From: Stictocephala bisonia
Taxonomy: Eukaryota > Arthropoda > Insecta > Hemiptera > Membracidae
Length of the DNA: 64,000 bases
NCBI GenBank assembly: GCA_035578905.1
Contig: JAQJVL010002575.1
Location: forward strand, 27,148 to 91,147
Direction of reading: 5' to 3'
Under the pieces are notes generated by a model. It was not told the origin of the DNA. It did no database searches and was given only the letters and a program-made list of their open reading frames with translations. Positions 48,629 through 59,368 of the stretch are shown piece by piece; within the stretch, counting starts at the first letter, position 1, and each line of letters starts with the position of its first letter. The position numbers and the translations under genes are program-made.

Positions 48629-51502
48629 ATATCTTATGAAATACCATTACTACATAACTCTCAGAATATCCTTCAGCTGCCTAATATGTACTCCTGTACT
48701 TTGTTTAGTATTCAAAGTATTGATTGTGTAAAAAATATTATGGAGTATCAGGTAAATTTGACAGAGCAGCTGATTGGTTTAAAGAATTTGACATTTAGTC
48801 AGCGCTCTCATCTATATTTGGACATTCTATAAATAGATTATAATATCAAAAAATGTTTATATGTTTTTATTATTTTAAATAAAATGGAAGTACTTTAACA
48901 CAACCAAAATGTCTCGTTATAGTATTATGCTTTAAAAAAATAAAAGCATGCATTACCATATATAACATGGTACTTCTGTATTTATAACATCTTAACATTA
49001 TTGTTATCGTACTGCACTTTTGTAAAGGACTATACTCAAGTTGGCTTCATGGTACTGAACAATGTTTGCCCATAGTCACCATTTCAGGCTATCGCATGCA
49101 ATAATTGTATACCCTAATTATATTTTTGTTTAGGCTTCGTGTGTTTTTAGGACATTTGATTAATATTTGTAGTTTTTTAAAACTTCTAAGTTTTCTAAAA
49201 TTATTTTTAACTAACAAAATAGAAGTGATTGTAATTATAAACCCTAAATAAAAATTCAATTAAACCACCACATACAAATAGAGAAGGAAGACAACCAATA
49301 TCCTCAAGTGAAGTTAATGGAGCTACTCTGTTCAACAGGTGTTTTTATTACCTGACTAAAGTTGTTTCTCTTTAACCACAATACAACATACAAAACAATC
49401 TATGCTAAAAAGAACTGTATTAAACTTTTTTTCTGTATTAGAGTATCTTAATATTCATCAAGTTGATCTAAAAAATGTATAAATATCTGTATAAGTATTA
49501 TAATTTACGATAATTAATATGAAGGTATTGTGATAGCTATACTATAAATACTTTGAAAAACTTTATTATATTTCATATGAATTAAGTTTAATTTAGAGTT
49601 GTGAAGCACATATAATTTGTAAATGGTAGTTTCTAGGTTAGCATTCCCCTGAAAACTAGAATTATAAAATCAAATAAATGAAATAAATACAATAAAAATA
49701 TGTGCAATCTTTTAAACTAAGAAAAGCCAACTAAAACATTTCTCATACTAAAAACAATAACAAGAAAAATCAATACAAAAATAATCCATAACTTGCAACG
49801 TGTTCCAGTAAATAATCTGACAGTTTCCGAAACTTGAGATACCATTACCCATTTCTCACATTATTGATGGACATTCATGGTGAATTCCATCAATAAAATG
49901 AGGCCCTTTATCTACCTTTTATATAACGTAAGGTTCAGGTCTCGATAATTTTTTTTAACTTGTAGGTATAGTCAAAATGTTATTGTATAGCATTTATTCA
50001 CAGTAAAAACAATATCAAAAAATGCTTTTAAAGTTTTTTATTATTAGTATTTTATTTGATTACGTTATTTTATAGTTTCTAATATATTCGTGAGTAGTAT
50101 TATAACTTGACTTGTTGAAAATTTTGGTTACATTAAATGCAGGTAAAGGAATAGCACCTGTAGTGAGGGTTAGAAGTCTCCATCAGATGAAAGATTATGA
50201 TAGAATATTCAATAACGCAACTCCTGTTAACTCCAGATTTTTACGTATATAATTTTCTAGTGGATAGATTTATAAGTCTAAAAGAACAGTATAAAGTATA
50301 CAGGTCAAATATTTTTACGCGGATGGTGTTGCACGAGATATATGTATAAATTGTATACAAACTCAATTCAATTAATATTTGTTTAGTGATTTTAGTTAGA
50401 AATAAATTTTATCTACTGGGTACTCCAACAATATTGATCCAGTCATTTTACTAAAAGGGCATTATCGATGTCAAAGGTTTCTGCTCTATGTCAATCACCT
50501 TACATCCAATCATTTTACACACTGACTCGCTCTCAGCACTATACATTCTTCTGAAAGCATTTCTTTATTTTATCTTTATATAATTTTTAGATATTTGAAT
50601 CAAATTATATTACTTGAATCAGGACATGTGTTTCTTAGTTGTATTATTTTGACTTCATAATTGTATTTAATTATATTTCGTTAATATTACAACGTTAAGA
50701 TTAGAATATAACATAACGATTTTTTTCTTTATATACGTAAAAATTTTAGCCTAACTATTTATTTGCAAAATTTTCGAGTGCTCATAAACTCATTAGAACG
50801 TAATTGGCCAATAAGGGAGGTTGTAAGGGTACACGGGTTGTTCTCTTGCATTCAAAATGTGTTTTAATGGTTTTTCTTCTAAAACATCAGTCCGAATTCA
50901 AAATGTTTGTTAGCTGATGTAATCTTTTAATTAGAATAATCCACATAAAATGTAACACCCATAACAAATAACATATTAGCACATAAAATGTTAAAAAAGA
51001 TAATAAAAATAACATAAAAATAATTTAAACACTAAAAACCCATAACCTAGATAGCATCTTACTTCCAAAATCTATTTCATAATAAATATGAACGTGGCAT
51101 TATCAAATACTATTTATTCATATATTATTTAAACAAATTGTGTGGTTTATAACTACTTTTATTATTAACTAAAAAAGTTTGTATCTATGATTTTAAGGTT
51201 TGGCTTTTATCAACTTAGTAACTGAAAATGTCAACAAACTAAAACATTTTTATAACATGAAATTTACATTTTACTCAATTGTTTGAAAAAAAACCTTTAC
51301 AATAGGAATATAACAATCAAAGGATCATACATTCTTTTTTATGTATTCTTAATAAAAATAAGTAATAACCTACATCCAGAATTGAAAACGTTTTACGGGG
51401 CATATAAGTACGTTTATTTTAATTTTATAAATGTATATTGTCTTAATATGTGATTTTAGAAACCTACACTAAACATCATTCGAGATCTGTAAAAAAAATG
51501 TG
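48629..51502. other. AT-rich sequence without recognised gene
   Basis: Low-GC spacer with no frame above background and no repeat structure that I can support. Confidence 0.5.
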
Positions 51503-52632
51503 TACAAAGTCGGCAAGAGTCTGGAATATATTGATTATTCTTTTAAACTATTGAAGAAAATGTAATGAAAGTTTGTAGTTATGTACACGTTTCCATGCTA
51601 AACATTTAGACATATTTTACTTGTTATTCGCATAGCTAGGGGATGGCCAATGACGGAAGTCTTAAGATTTTTAAATATAAGCCTACGTTGGAGTAATACC
51701 TCATTTTAAAGGTTTGACCTCAGACAATAAAAAAGTGCAAATCTGAGGTCAAAAGTTAGTAAGTACACCTGAAGACGGCGGGAGTTTGTTATACCTGTCG
51801 AAATGTGTTTGTTAATTAGACAGTCAAAGCATTGGAAATATCCAGATATTTACATATCACCTCAAATTAGTTGTAGCCTAATGTAATACGCTACAGGCAG
51901 GCACGTATACTGTTATTTACGTACCACTCGTTGATGTTAAATCAATAATTGGAAATACTGATTGATGGACTGATTGATTCTGGTCTAATCAGAAAATATA
52001 GCCTCTCAAAGAATTGAATGTCGTATAACCAATATTAATTAAGAAAAAGTATTAGATAGTTATTACCTATTGCTGTCTAGAGCTATAATTTAGACTAAAT
52101 TGTAGAAATCAATTCATAAAAACTATGTATCAAATCATTATATAATATTATTAAAATATTTTTAGTGTAAAACTACTGTCTAAAGGGTTTAAATAATTTT
52201 TCTTATTTTATTTTTGTTAAACAATATAGTTATTTTTATAACGCAGTCTTTCGTTACGATTGTTAACTATCAACAACATACTCGTATTCATCACAGGGGC
52301 ATTAAACTGTTAAATAAATAAGAATAAATAGTAATGTTACATTATATTATTTGAGTGGGTGTATTTTCTGACTGGATCATCCCTTTAACCTCAGGTTACC
52401 ACTTTTGTTTTGTACAAAGAAAGTCTTTTAAAATGAGGTATAAATTGAGGTAGCCTTACATATAAAATTTTCAAGACTTTCTTCAAGGACTATGCTTCAA
52501 GGCTATACGAATAACAAGTAAAATATGTCTAAATGTTTGGTATAGGGACATGCACGTAAGTAAAACTTTCATTATATTTATTTCAATAGTTTCAAAATTA
52601 ATAAACATATTGTAGACTTTTGCCCAACCCTG
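51503..52632. mobile_element. Element with about 200-bp inverted arms, hAT-like right end
   Basis: Left arm 51508-51712 and right arm 52428-52632 are complementary at roughly 80 percent by eye. They include a 31-base perfect block (left about 51600-51630, containing CATTTAGACATATTTTACTT; right 52508-52538). The right terminus read inwards is CAGGGTTGGGCAAAAGTCT, in the style of hAT terminal repeats; the left counterpart is corrupted. The 715-bp interior has no transposase. It contains CACCTGAAGACGGCGGGAG...CTGTCGAAATGTG (51768-51807), which resembles the tail motif of PLEs. It is either a non-autonomous DNA transposon or an inverted PLE-type insertion. I found no target duplication. Confidence 0.65.
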
Positions 52633-53478
52633 TATGAATATATTACCTTAGTTTTCTTCTTAAATATTATTACACATTTTAAAGTTATAATATTAAATAT
52701 ATTTATTTAACAGTAAAGCTCAATAAATGATGTTCTTAAATATGTATTGAGAACAAGCTTGCATAATTTAGCATAGTAGATGGATAGGTAAATAATCAAA
52801 ATACTGATAGTTATACAATGATTTGTATTGATACTGCCAATTGTACCAGGTGAAAAAGCTTAAAAATTACCGGTTATACTATTGAATTTAAGAAAAAATA
52901 TTTCTATTATTTAGAAGTATGAGATAGGTCTACTGATTATAAAATGGCCTTTACATTGATATAAATATTACACTCATATTTTTAATGCCACAAATAATGC
53001 GTCAATATAAATTATCTGTTAAAGTAAAAGGTAATCACTATAGTGGTCTTAAAAATATGACATGAAATTCTGTTTGTTAGTGAACCCAGTGTTCAAAATA
53101 ACTTTTTAAAATGAATGAAAATATATGAAACCACGCAAACATATTTAATTTATCAAGACTATAAATCTATCGAGAAATGTAAGGTTCAGAGAACATTTTG
53201 TTTTATTTGCATACAATTATATGTATTTTTAGATTCCTTTTTAGTTGCCAAATATTTTATGTAAGAGGTGTTATGAATTAAACAATTTCATCCCTTTGGT
53301 GTTTGTTAAATATTACATTCAATTGACAGTCATCCATTATGACTGCCAGAAACAAACATACATTAGGAAAATCTGGTCATCGGCTTGGACCATATATATG
53401 TATTTGTCACATACATTAATGATTGAATTTGAAATCCAATATAAAATTTTATATTACTGACTAACCAGTAATTATTTT
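52633..53478. other. AT-rich sequence without recognised gene
   Basis: A 71-codon frame at 53245-53460 is not recognisable. This is the left flank of the intact PLE insertion. Confidence 0.5.
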
Positions 53479-53625
53479 AACTATATTTAAAAATAGTTTT
53501 TTAATTAGCATAATACGTGTTGGTACATATACAGTACAAGTAAACGTCACACAACACAAATTTATTACAATATAAGCACAAAATGCACAAATATACTACA
53601 ATACAAGCACAAAATGCACAAATAT

Positions 53626-53674
53626 TATGGTGATCGATTTCGGTGAACCACGCTCACCTTCCTCAGACCAGAGG
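53626..53674 (-). ncRNA. Hammerhead-ribozyme-like motif, left arm (core intact)
   Basis: Exact complement of the motif at 56684-56730; see that entry for the fold. The two motifs sit in opposite orientations at the ends of the same element. Confidence 0.6.
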
Positions 53675-53784
53675 GATTCACAAAAGAATGGAAAACGGCG
53701 TTCAATAACTCAATTTATAGGCCTATGATCACGTGACCCCATTGGCTGGAATCGTCAAAATGGCGGCTGCTGTGATATTATTGG

Positions 53785-54170
53785 TTAATTCCTATTGTCT
53801 GTTACTTCTCTTCTTTTATTCGCTGAAAATACATTATTAAAAACTATTTCGGAATCAAAATTAACCTGTTCATTCATTAATTTATCACGATCCTTACATT
53901 TTTCTTTAAAAATAAATAACTCTTCCCAAGCATTCATGTTACGACCATTCTTACAAAATTTTAGAATATCTACATTTTCATCTAGTTTATTCAAACTGTG
54001 GGTACAATTCAGAAGGTGTTTAGCTACATTAGATCTTTCAGGTTTATTATTTTTAAAAGCAGAGACATGGTTTTTATATCTTTTGCTAAAATTTACAGTC
54101 TGACCTATGTAAAACATATTACAATCATTACAGTTAATCCTATATATTCCTGAATTATTAAATTTATTTT
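53785..54170 (-). pseudogene. Inverted copy of the PLE C-terminal (GIY-YIG) coding end
   Basis: About 128 codons on the minus strand: GIYRINCNDCNMFYIGQT-type start (the ATG-like MFYIGQT is at 54117), FSKRYKNHVSAFKNNK, AWEELFIFKEKCKDRDKLMN and the ending SANKRREVTDNRN. It duplicates 56190-56571 and belongs to the inverted left arm. It lacks the reverse transcriptase and is not an independent gene, although the frame is open. Confidence 0.9.
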
Positions 54171-54176
54171 AATTTA

Positions 54177-56571
54177 TTTATTTATTTTAATAAGCAATGC
54201 TTGCAGCATGGTTTAATACCTAAATATGTTAATGTGAAAATTAAATGTAATACTGTGGTTGGTAGGAAAACAAAACAACAAGCTGAAAAACTGTTTGTAA
54301 ATAACTCAATTAAAGATTTATATCGCAAAAAAGACGAACTGACATTTAAGAGTTACGACATTCACATGCAATTTGTTAAAGAATATGGTAGTAGAGCTTG
54401 GTATTTGCTGAACGATAGTCTTGATGAGGAAATTTCACGTATAATGGAATCGAAATATAATAAACTTAATAAGAAATTGCAAAGATTAAGGAATGTAAGT
54501 ACTAATGACAATCTAACTAGCCATTTAGTTAATGATGAAAGTCACGTTTTTCATAAAAGGGTAATTAATATGAGTAATGTTGAATTTAGCAAATCTGAAA
54601 ATGATGTATTGTGTTATGGACCCGAACATAATTTCATAAAAAATCAAAACAAACAAGCCGATATTTTAGCCACAGACATTGAATGTAATGTATCTCAGTT
54701 GAAAGATTGTAACAGAAACGAAATTAGATATGATGTAAGTAAAATATGTAAAACAATGCAGGTCCAAACTAATAATTTGAAACAGGTTTTAGATTATAAA
54801 GTTTGTTTAGATGTAAAACAGAAATTACAGAATGAAGATCTAGTCGCAGTTAAAGCGGATAAGAGCAACGCAATTGTAATTCTGAAAAAAGAAGATTATA
54901 TTACTAAAACTGAAGATTTTATCAAGGAAAATAAATTTCAAGAACTAAAAGGTGATCCTACAAATAAATATCAGGATGAAATTAATAAAGTTGTAAAATC
55001 TTGTACAAAAGTTATTACTGATAATGTTCGTTTTAGAGCTTTTATGAATAATCCTAAGGCACCCACAATGAATGGTATTCCGAAAATTCACAAACCTAAT
55101 GTACCTATTAGGCCCCTGGTAAATTTCAAATCTGCGCCTACTTACAACGTATCAAAGATATTGTCCAATATTTTGACTTCTGCTTTGAACCTTGAAAATA
55201 AATATACCGTTAAGAACAGTATTGATTTTGTTGATAAGGTCAGTCATGTAAAATTGTGTAATAAGACTAGGTTAGCCTCATTTGACATATGTAATCTATA
55301 CACTAATATTCCAGTTGACGAAGTGATTAACTTAGTTAAGGAAAAACTTGTAGAACAACAATATGAAAAAATGTATGTAAATCAAAATTGTAAAGTTGCT
55401 CAAAACTATCTTGAAACAAAATTACTTCCGTTTCAATAACAAATTTTACTTACAAAACGATGGTTTAGCTATGGGTAGTCCACTGTCAGCCATTTTATCA
55501 GAAGTTTATTTACAGTATCATGAAGACGCCATTTTATATAAATTAAAAAAGGAACATGATATCATATTTTACACCCGTTATGTCGATGATATTCTGGTTT
55601 TGTTTAACGAGAATTCATGTAATGACTTAGATAATATGTTAAATATACTTAATTGTCACCACCAGAAGCTTAGTTTTACCAGTGAATTTGAATCTATGAA
55701 TGAAATTAACTTTTTGGATCTAAAAATAATTCGTGTTCATAACAAACTTTCATATAGAATTTTCAGGAAACCTACTCAAACCAATTGTACCATAAATAAC
55801 AGTTCTGTCCATCCCCCGTCTCACAAAACAGCTAGCTTCAGAAGTATGTTATATAGGGCGTATTCAATACCATTAAGTGTTGCAGATAGAAAACAGGAAA
55901 TAAATTTAATAAAATCAATAGCTATTGCAAATGGATACAAAGCATCAATGATTGATGAAATTGGAAGTAGAATAAAAAAGAAAATAGAAAACAAATTTCG
56001 AGACGATAGACGAACAACACTTAAAAAAGAAAAATCCGATAAAGAACAAAAGAAGTATGTATCCATCCATTACAATGGGCCGTTTACACAAAGAGTTGGT
56101 AATAGATTTAAGAAATTCAATTTATCAGTAGCTTTTAAGACTTGTAATACTATGTCCAACATTTTACACCCGAATATTGAAAGTGAAGATAAATTTAATA
56201 ATTCAGGAATATATAGGATTAACTGTAATGATTGTAATATGTTTTACATAGGTCAGACTGTAAATTTTAGCAAAAGATATAAAAACCATGTCTCTGCTTT
56301 TAAAAATAATAAACCTGAAAGATCTAATGTAGCTAAACACCTTCTGAATTGTACCCACAGTTTGAATAAAATAGATGAAAATGTAGATATTCTAAAATTT
56401 TGTAAGAAGGGTCGTAACATGAATGCTTGGGAAGAGTTATTTATTTTTAAAGAAAAATGTAAGGATCGTGATAAATTAATGAATGAACAGGTTAATTTTG
56501 ATTCCGAAATAGTTTTTAATAATGTATTTTCAGCGAATAAAAGAAGAGAAGTAACAGACAATAGGAATTAA
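54177..56571 (+). pseudogene. Penelope-like reverse transcriptase / GIY-YIG endonuclease, one frameshift
   Basis: The frame opens at the junction with the inverted arm without an ATG (first residues around QCLQHGLIPKYVNVKI), so a short N-terminus is missing. Counting from 54201: KADKSNAIVILKK at about residue 215, PKIHKPNVPIRPLVNF at about 293, SFDICNLYTNIP with the catalytic Asp at about 360. The frame then stops at 55439. The protein resumes in another frame overlapping from about 55396: GLAMGSPLSAIL, YTRYVDDILVLF (YVDD catalytic box, about 55579), NFLDLKI, then a Lys-rich linker and the GIY-YIG domain (SGIYRINC-DC-MFYIGQT, FSKRYKNH) with a CX2C before the YIG strand. Total length is about 795 residues, near full for a PLE. 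All visible catalytic residues are intact. The single one-base shift near 55395-55440 could be a real mutation or a sequencing error. Confidence 0.92.
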
Positions 56572-56683
56572 CCAATAATATCACAGCAGCCGCCATTTTG
56601 ACGATTCCAGCCAATGGGGTCACGTGATCATAGGCCTATAAATTGAGTTGTTGAACACCGTTTTCCATTCTTTTGTGAATCCC

Positions 56684-56730
56684 TCTGGTCTGAGGAAGGT
56701 GAGCGTGGTTCACCGAAATCGATCACCATA
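56684..56730 (+). ncRNA. Hammerhead-ribozyme-like motif, right arm (core intact)
   Basis: TGGT (stem I, 56686-56689), CTGAGGA (core, 56690-56696), one extra A, GGTGA-loop-TCACC (stem II), GAAA (56715-56718), ATCGAT (self-complementary stem III) with predicted cleavage after C 56724, then ACCA (stem I, 56725-56728). This satisfies the type I hammerhead consensus CUGANGA...GAAA...UH with all stems, apart from one extra A between the core and stem II. Stem III is three base pairs with no loop, so the monomer would be strained and a dimer more favourable. Hammerheads are known in PLE tails from published work. Activity here is inference. Confidence 0.65.
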
Positions 56731-56835
56731 ATATTTGTGCATTTTGTGCTTGTATTGTAGTATATTTGTGCATTTTGTGCTTATATTGTAATAAATTTGT
56801 GTTGTGTGACGTTTACTTGTACTGAACTATATTTA

Positions 56836-57179
56836 CTATCAATTTACCAGATCTCTTTGTAATAGTTTATGCTGTATAGTATTGAACAAAATGGGGGCAG
56901 AACGTAATATTGTAACGAACTAAAATCACTCTTATTATTAAAAAAGCTTTTTACGTATACTTGTAAGGAGACATAAGCATGTTTAGGCAAGTGGTTGATG
57001 AAGCTCCATGACCTTTTTTGATTTGCATGATTTTCAGATTCTAAACTTGTTTTAAGTGTGTACAGTAAGGAAAATATATAGATCACAGAGTTAATAACAA
57101 ACTATGATTATCTACAAAATGCACCAGTGATATTATATTTGTATTGTATTGAATTAGAATTATCTTCTAATTCAATAAT
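56836..57179. other. AT-rich sequence without recognised feature
   Basis: Right flank of the PLE. An 80-codon minus frame (56844-57086) is unrecognised. No other feature is seen. Confidence 0.45.
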
Positions 57180-57199
57180 ATAACTGGCGATGATTTTTT

Positions 57200-57425
57200 T
57201 GTTAAATATACAATTTATCACATGCACCAGAGACTTTTACCACCCAGTTCATGAGTAACACAAATTTGGTTGTAAACCACACGATTTTATCACCTTGTTG
57301 GCACTTTTCCCGGAAATGATACTCATTACCTCTAAATTTAAAGAACCGAGAAAAGTTAATTAGTCTATTAACATTATAGCTTAGTTAAATAAATTAATAA
57401 AATTACTGGAACATTTTTGTTTTTT
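57200..57425 (+). repeat. Dispersed repeat, member 1 of a tandemly oriented pair
   Basis: About 220 bp aligns in direct orientation with 58425-58645. Shared landmarks in order: ACTTT-CCA-CCAGTT, TTGG/TTAGTTGT-A, GATTTTAT...CTTGTTGG against GTTTTATAAGCCTGTTGG, CCCGGAAAT...CTAAC/TTACCTC, AAAGAAC, TAGTCT, and GGAACATTTT. Identity is perhaps 65-70 percent. It is probably an old interspersed element or a segmental duplication; no coding sequence is apparent. Confidence 0.6.
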
Positions 57426-57763
57426 ATTTATCTAAAATATATAAAAGATAGTTACTGAACCATCTCTATTATATTATCCTATTTTTTAATATAAAGACAG
57501 TTTTCTTTTGGATACAAAAAAGATATAGGACTTATAAAGGTAACTGCTTTAGAGTAAGGAGAGAGGCACAATTAATATTTAGGGTCATTATTGCTTAACC
57601 TAATAAGATGACCTTCAGTGTTTAAAACATCGTCAAATAAATTCAGCATAACTATCGACATTATGTTTAAAGCATAGAAATCACTACTCAATAAAATATT
57701 GAGCATTTAACTATGCATAATTTTTCAGGATTTTTTTCAATTCCATCTAAGCAATGACTTTGA

Positions 57764-57840
57764 ATGGACGCAACCGAGGGGTTAAAACCCTGGCTTTACT
57801 ACGAAGCTGACTGGTTCAATTCCCAGTGAGTTGCTTGGAT
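57764..57840 (+). mobile_element. tRNA-like sequence (SINE head)
   Basis: GGACGCAACCGAGGGGTTAA is an approximate 5' half, and CTGACTGGTTCAATTCCCAG contains a good B box (GGTTCAATTCC) with a T stem CTGG/CCAG. The acceptor stem does not pair. It is likely a SINE fragment rather than a tRNA gene. Confidence 0.4.
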
Positions 57841-58424
57841 TCAATTCAATTCTCGTTGTTTGGAAGTTAGAAAAATCATTGATTCAAAGTTAGGAGAGAA
57901 ATTAACAAGATATTATTTGTTTTATTTTACTTCCATTTACTCTTCCAATCCGTTATATTTATGTATTTGTGAAGCAAGTTTAGTAATGTGATACCTATAG
58001 TTAGTTAGTACCACAATACACATAAAATATTTCCTACGTACTTGTATCTTGGTAATTTAGTTTCATATAAACAGATTTTACACTTTAAAGTTGCTGAGCG
58101 TAGAATATTTAATAATGAGATCTGAGTAAGCAGTTTATTTCTTTTGTTTAAAGATCTTTTCAGACAGGTACTAATTATTTCACTTTTTGAATATGTTTGT
58201 CGGTGATGATTTTATGTCTGTGGTAGCTTACAGAATAGAAATAAAAATGTAAATAGTCTTTGATATGATAATCTGCTAAAAATAATATTGCAGTCAATCA
58301 GTTTATTAACTGCTGATAATAGTTTAAAATTCGTTTCAGCATATGATTCTGTAACAGTAATAACTTTGATGAATGTTGATTCTTCCTTTACTTCCAGAAC
58401 GAAACTTCCATCGAAGTCATCCTT
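57841..58424. other. AT-rich sequence without recognised feature
   Basis: Spacer between a tRNA-like head and the second member of a dispersed pair. Nothing is supported. Confidence 0.5.
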
Positions 58425-58645
58425 AACAAATTATATATTTATTACATTCACCTGAGTATTTTACTTTCCAGTTATTTTCATAACTAACATAAAGTTAGTT
58501 GTGAGTCCCAGAGTTTTATAAGCCTGTTGGAACCTGCCCGGAAATTCTACTTCTAACCTCTTAAAGAACACTGAAATTGTAAATAGTCTGTTCAAATAGT
58601 TTAACTAGATAAAATTAGATAATAATTAAGATAGGAACATTTTAT
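58425..58645 (+). repeat. Dispersed repeat, member 2 of a tandemly oriented pair
   Basis: Direct-orientation partner of 57200-57425, about 1.2 kb away; see that entry. Its clearest blocks are AGCCTGTTGGAACCTGCCCG and AATAGTCTGTTCAAATAG. Confidence 0.6.
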
Positions 58646-59010
58646 AGATATAGAAATTGTGGTTCTACATAAATTATTCATTATTTCAACAAGGATAACG
58701 TTATGTGATAAATGTTTCAATACCACTTAACACTACAGGTGTTAGGTTGATACATACATTATACGCTAAAGGCTTTAATCCACTCTAGGCTCTTACGAAT
58801 TTGAACGTATCGTTATTGACAGTTTCATATTTTGTAAATTACATAACTAATAAATTTGAAATCGAAACTCTTATTTTAATAAAATCGTACTCTATATCAA
58901 CATTTTAGTGATATAACTTATTTGTTTTAGTTATAAGTTACCACGCAGCTTTAATTGTACTTATTGAAGGGGAGCACTTCGGCCTATATCCGTAATGTTA
59001 ACAAATGTTC
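58646..59010. other. AT-rich sequence without recognised feature
   Basis: No gene, repeat or RNA feature is supported here. Confidence 0.5.
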
Positions 59011-59305
59011 CTTTATCTCAGGATCTATAAGAGATATTTTAGTTCTGTTTTTTAGTATGAAAAGAGTATACTTTCTGTATAAGTAGAAACATTAAAAAGT
59101 CAATTTAAAAAAATGTATTTTTTAAATATTTTAATAAAAAACTGTTTTGCGACTGTAATTTTTTACTATTTTATATTTTTTAAATGACAAAATAGATTAT
59201 ATACTTGTGATTTAAGAGTTTCAGCAGCTGTAGGTATATTTAACAAGCAAGCATAAAAAATTTCATTCTGATATCTCTTACACAACTTGAGATAAAGGAA
59301 CATAA
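59011..59305. repeat. Inverted repeat downstream of the Mutator-like fragment
   Basis: ATGTTCCTTTATCTCAGGAT...AAGAGATATTT (59013-59040) pairs with the complement of AGATATCTC...TTGAGATAAAGGAACAT (about 59268-59303). Arms of about 37 bp flank 230 bp of AT-rich sequence. It lies just past the stop codon of the transposase remnant and may be part of that element's 3' side. Confidence 0.6.
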
Positions 59306-59368
59306 AGTATAAAAATAAGCACTTTCGGTAAAATCAAAAAGAAAATGAAACATGCTTTTATTTACCTA

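Larger units (their letters stand above)
53479..56835 (+). mobile_element. Young, nearly complete Penelope-like element (family 2), copy A, with 11-bp target duplication
   Basis: AACTATATTTA at 53479-53489 and 56825-56835 is an exact 11-bp target-site duplication; the element itself is 53490-56824. The 3' part (about 56190-56824: C-terminal coding, untranslated tail and hammerhead-like motif) is repeated almost identically in inverted orientation at the left end (about 53532-54171). This left copy extends a further 42 bases to the family terminus (AATAGTTTTTTAATTAGCAT), which the right end lacks. The body is a single PLE reading frame (54177-56571) with one frameshift. Arm identity is close to complete, with only a few differences such as Lys/Asn in the two C-terminal copies, so insertion is recent. 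Confidence 0.93.

Noticed and set aside
51768..51807. Hammerhead ribozyme at CTGAAGACGGC...GTCGAAATG
   Set aside because: The core bases are present, but the bases next to them are C and C and cannot start stem II; it is kept only as a PLE-like tail motif.
55821..56561. Minus-strand frames over the PLE C-terminus
   Set aside because: They are antisense shadows of the GIY-YIG coding region.
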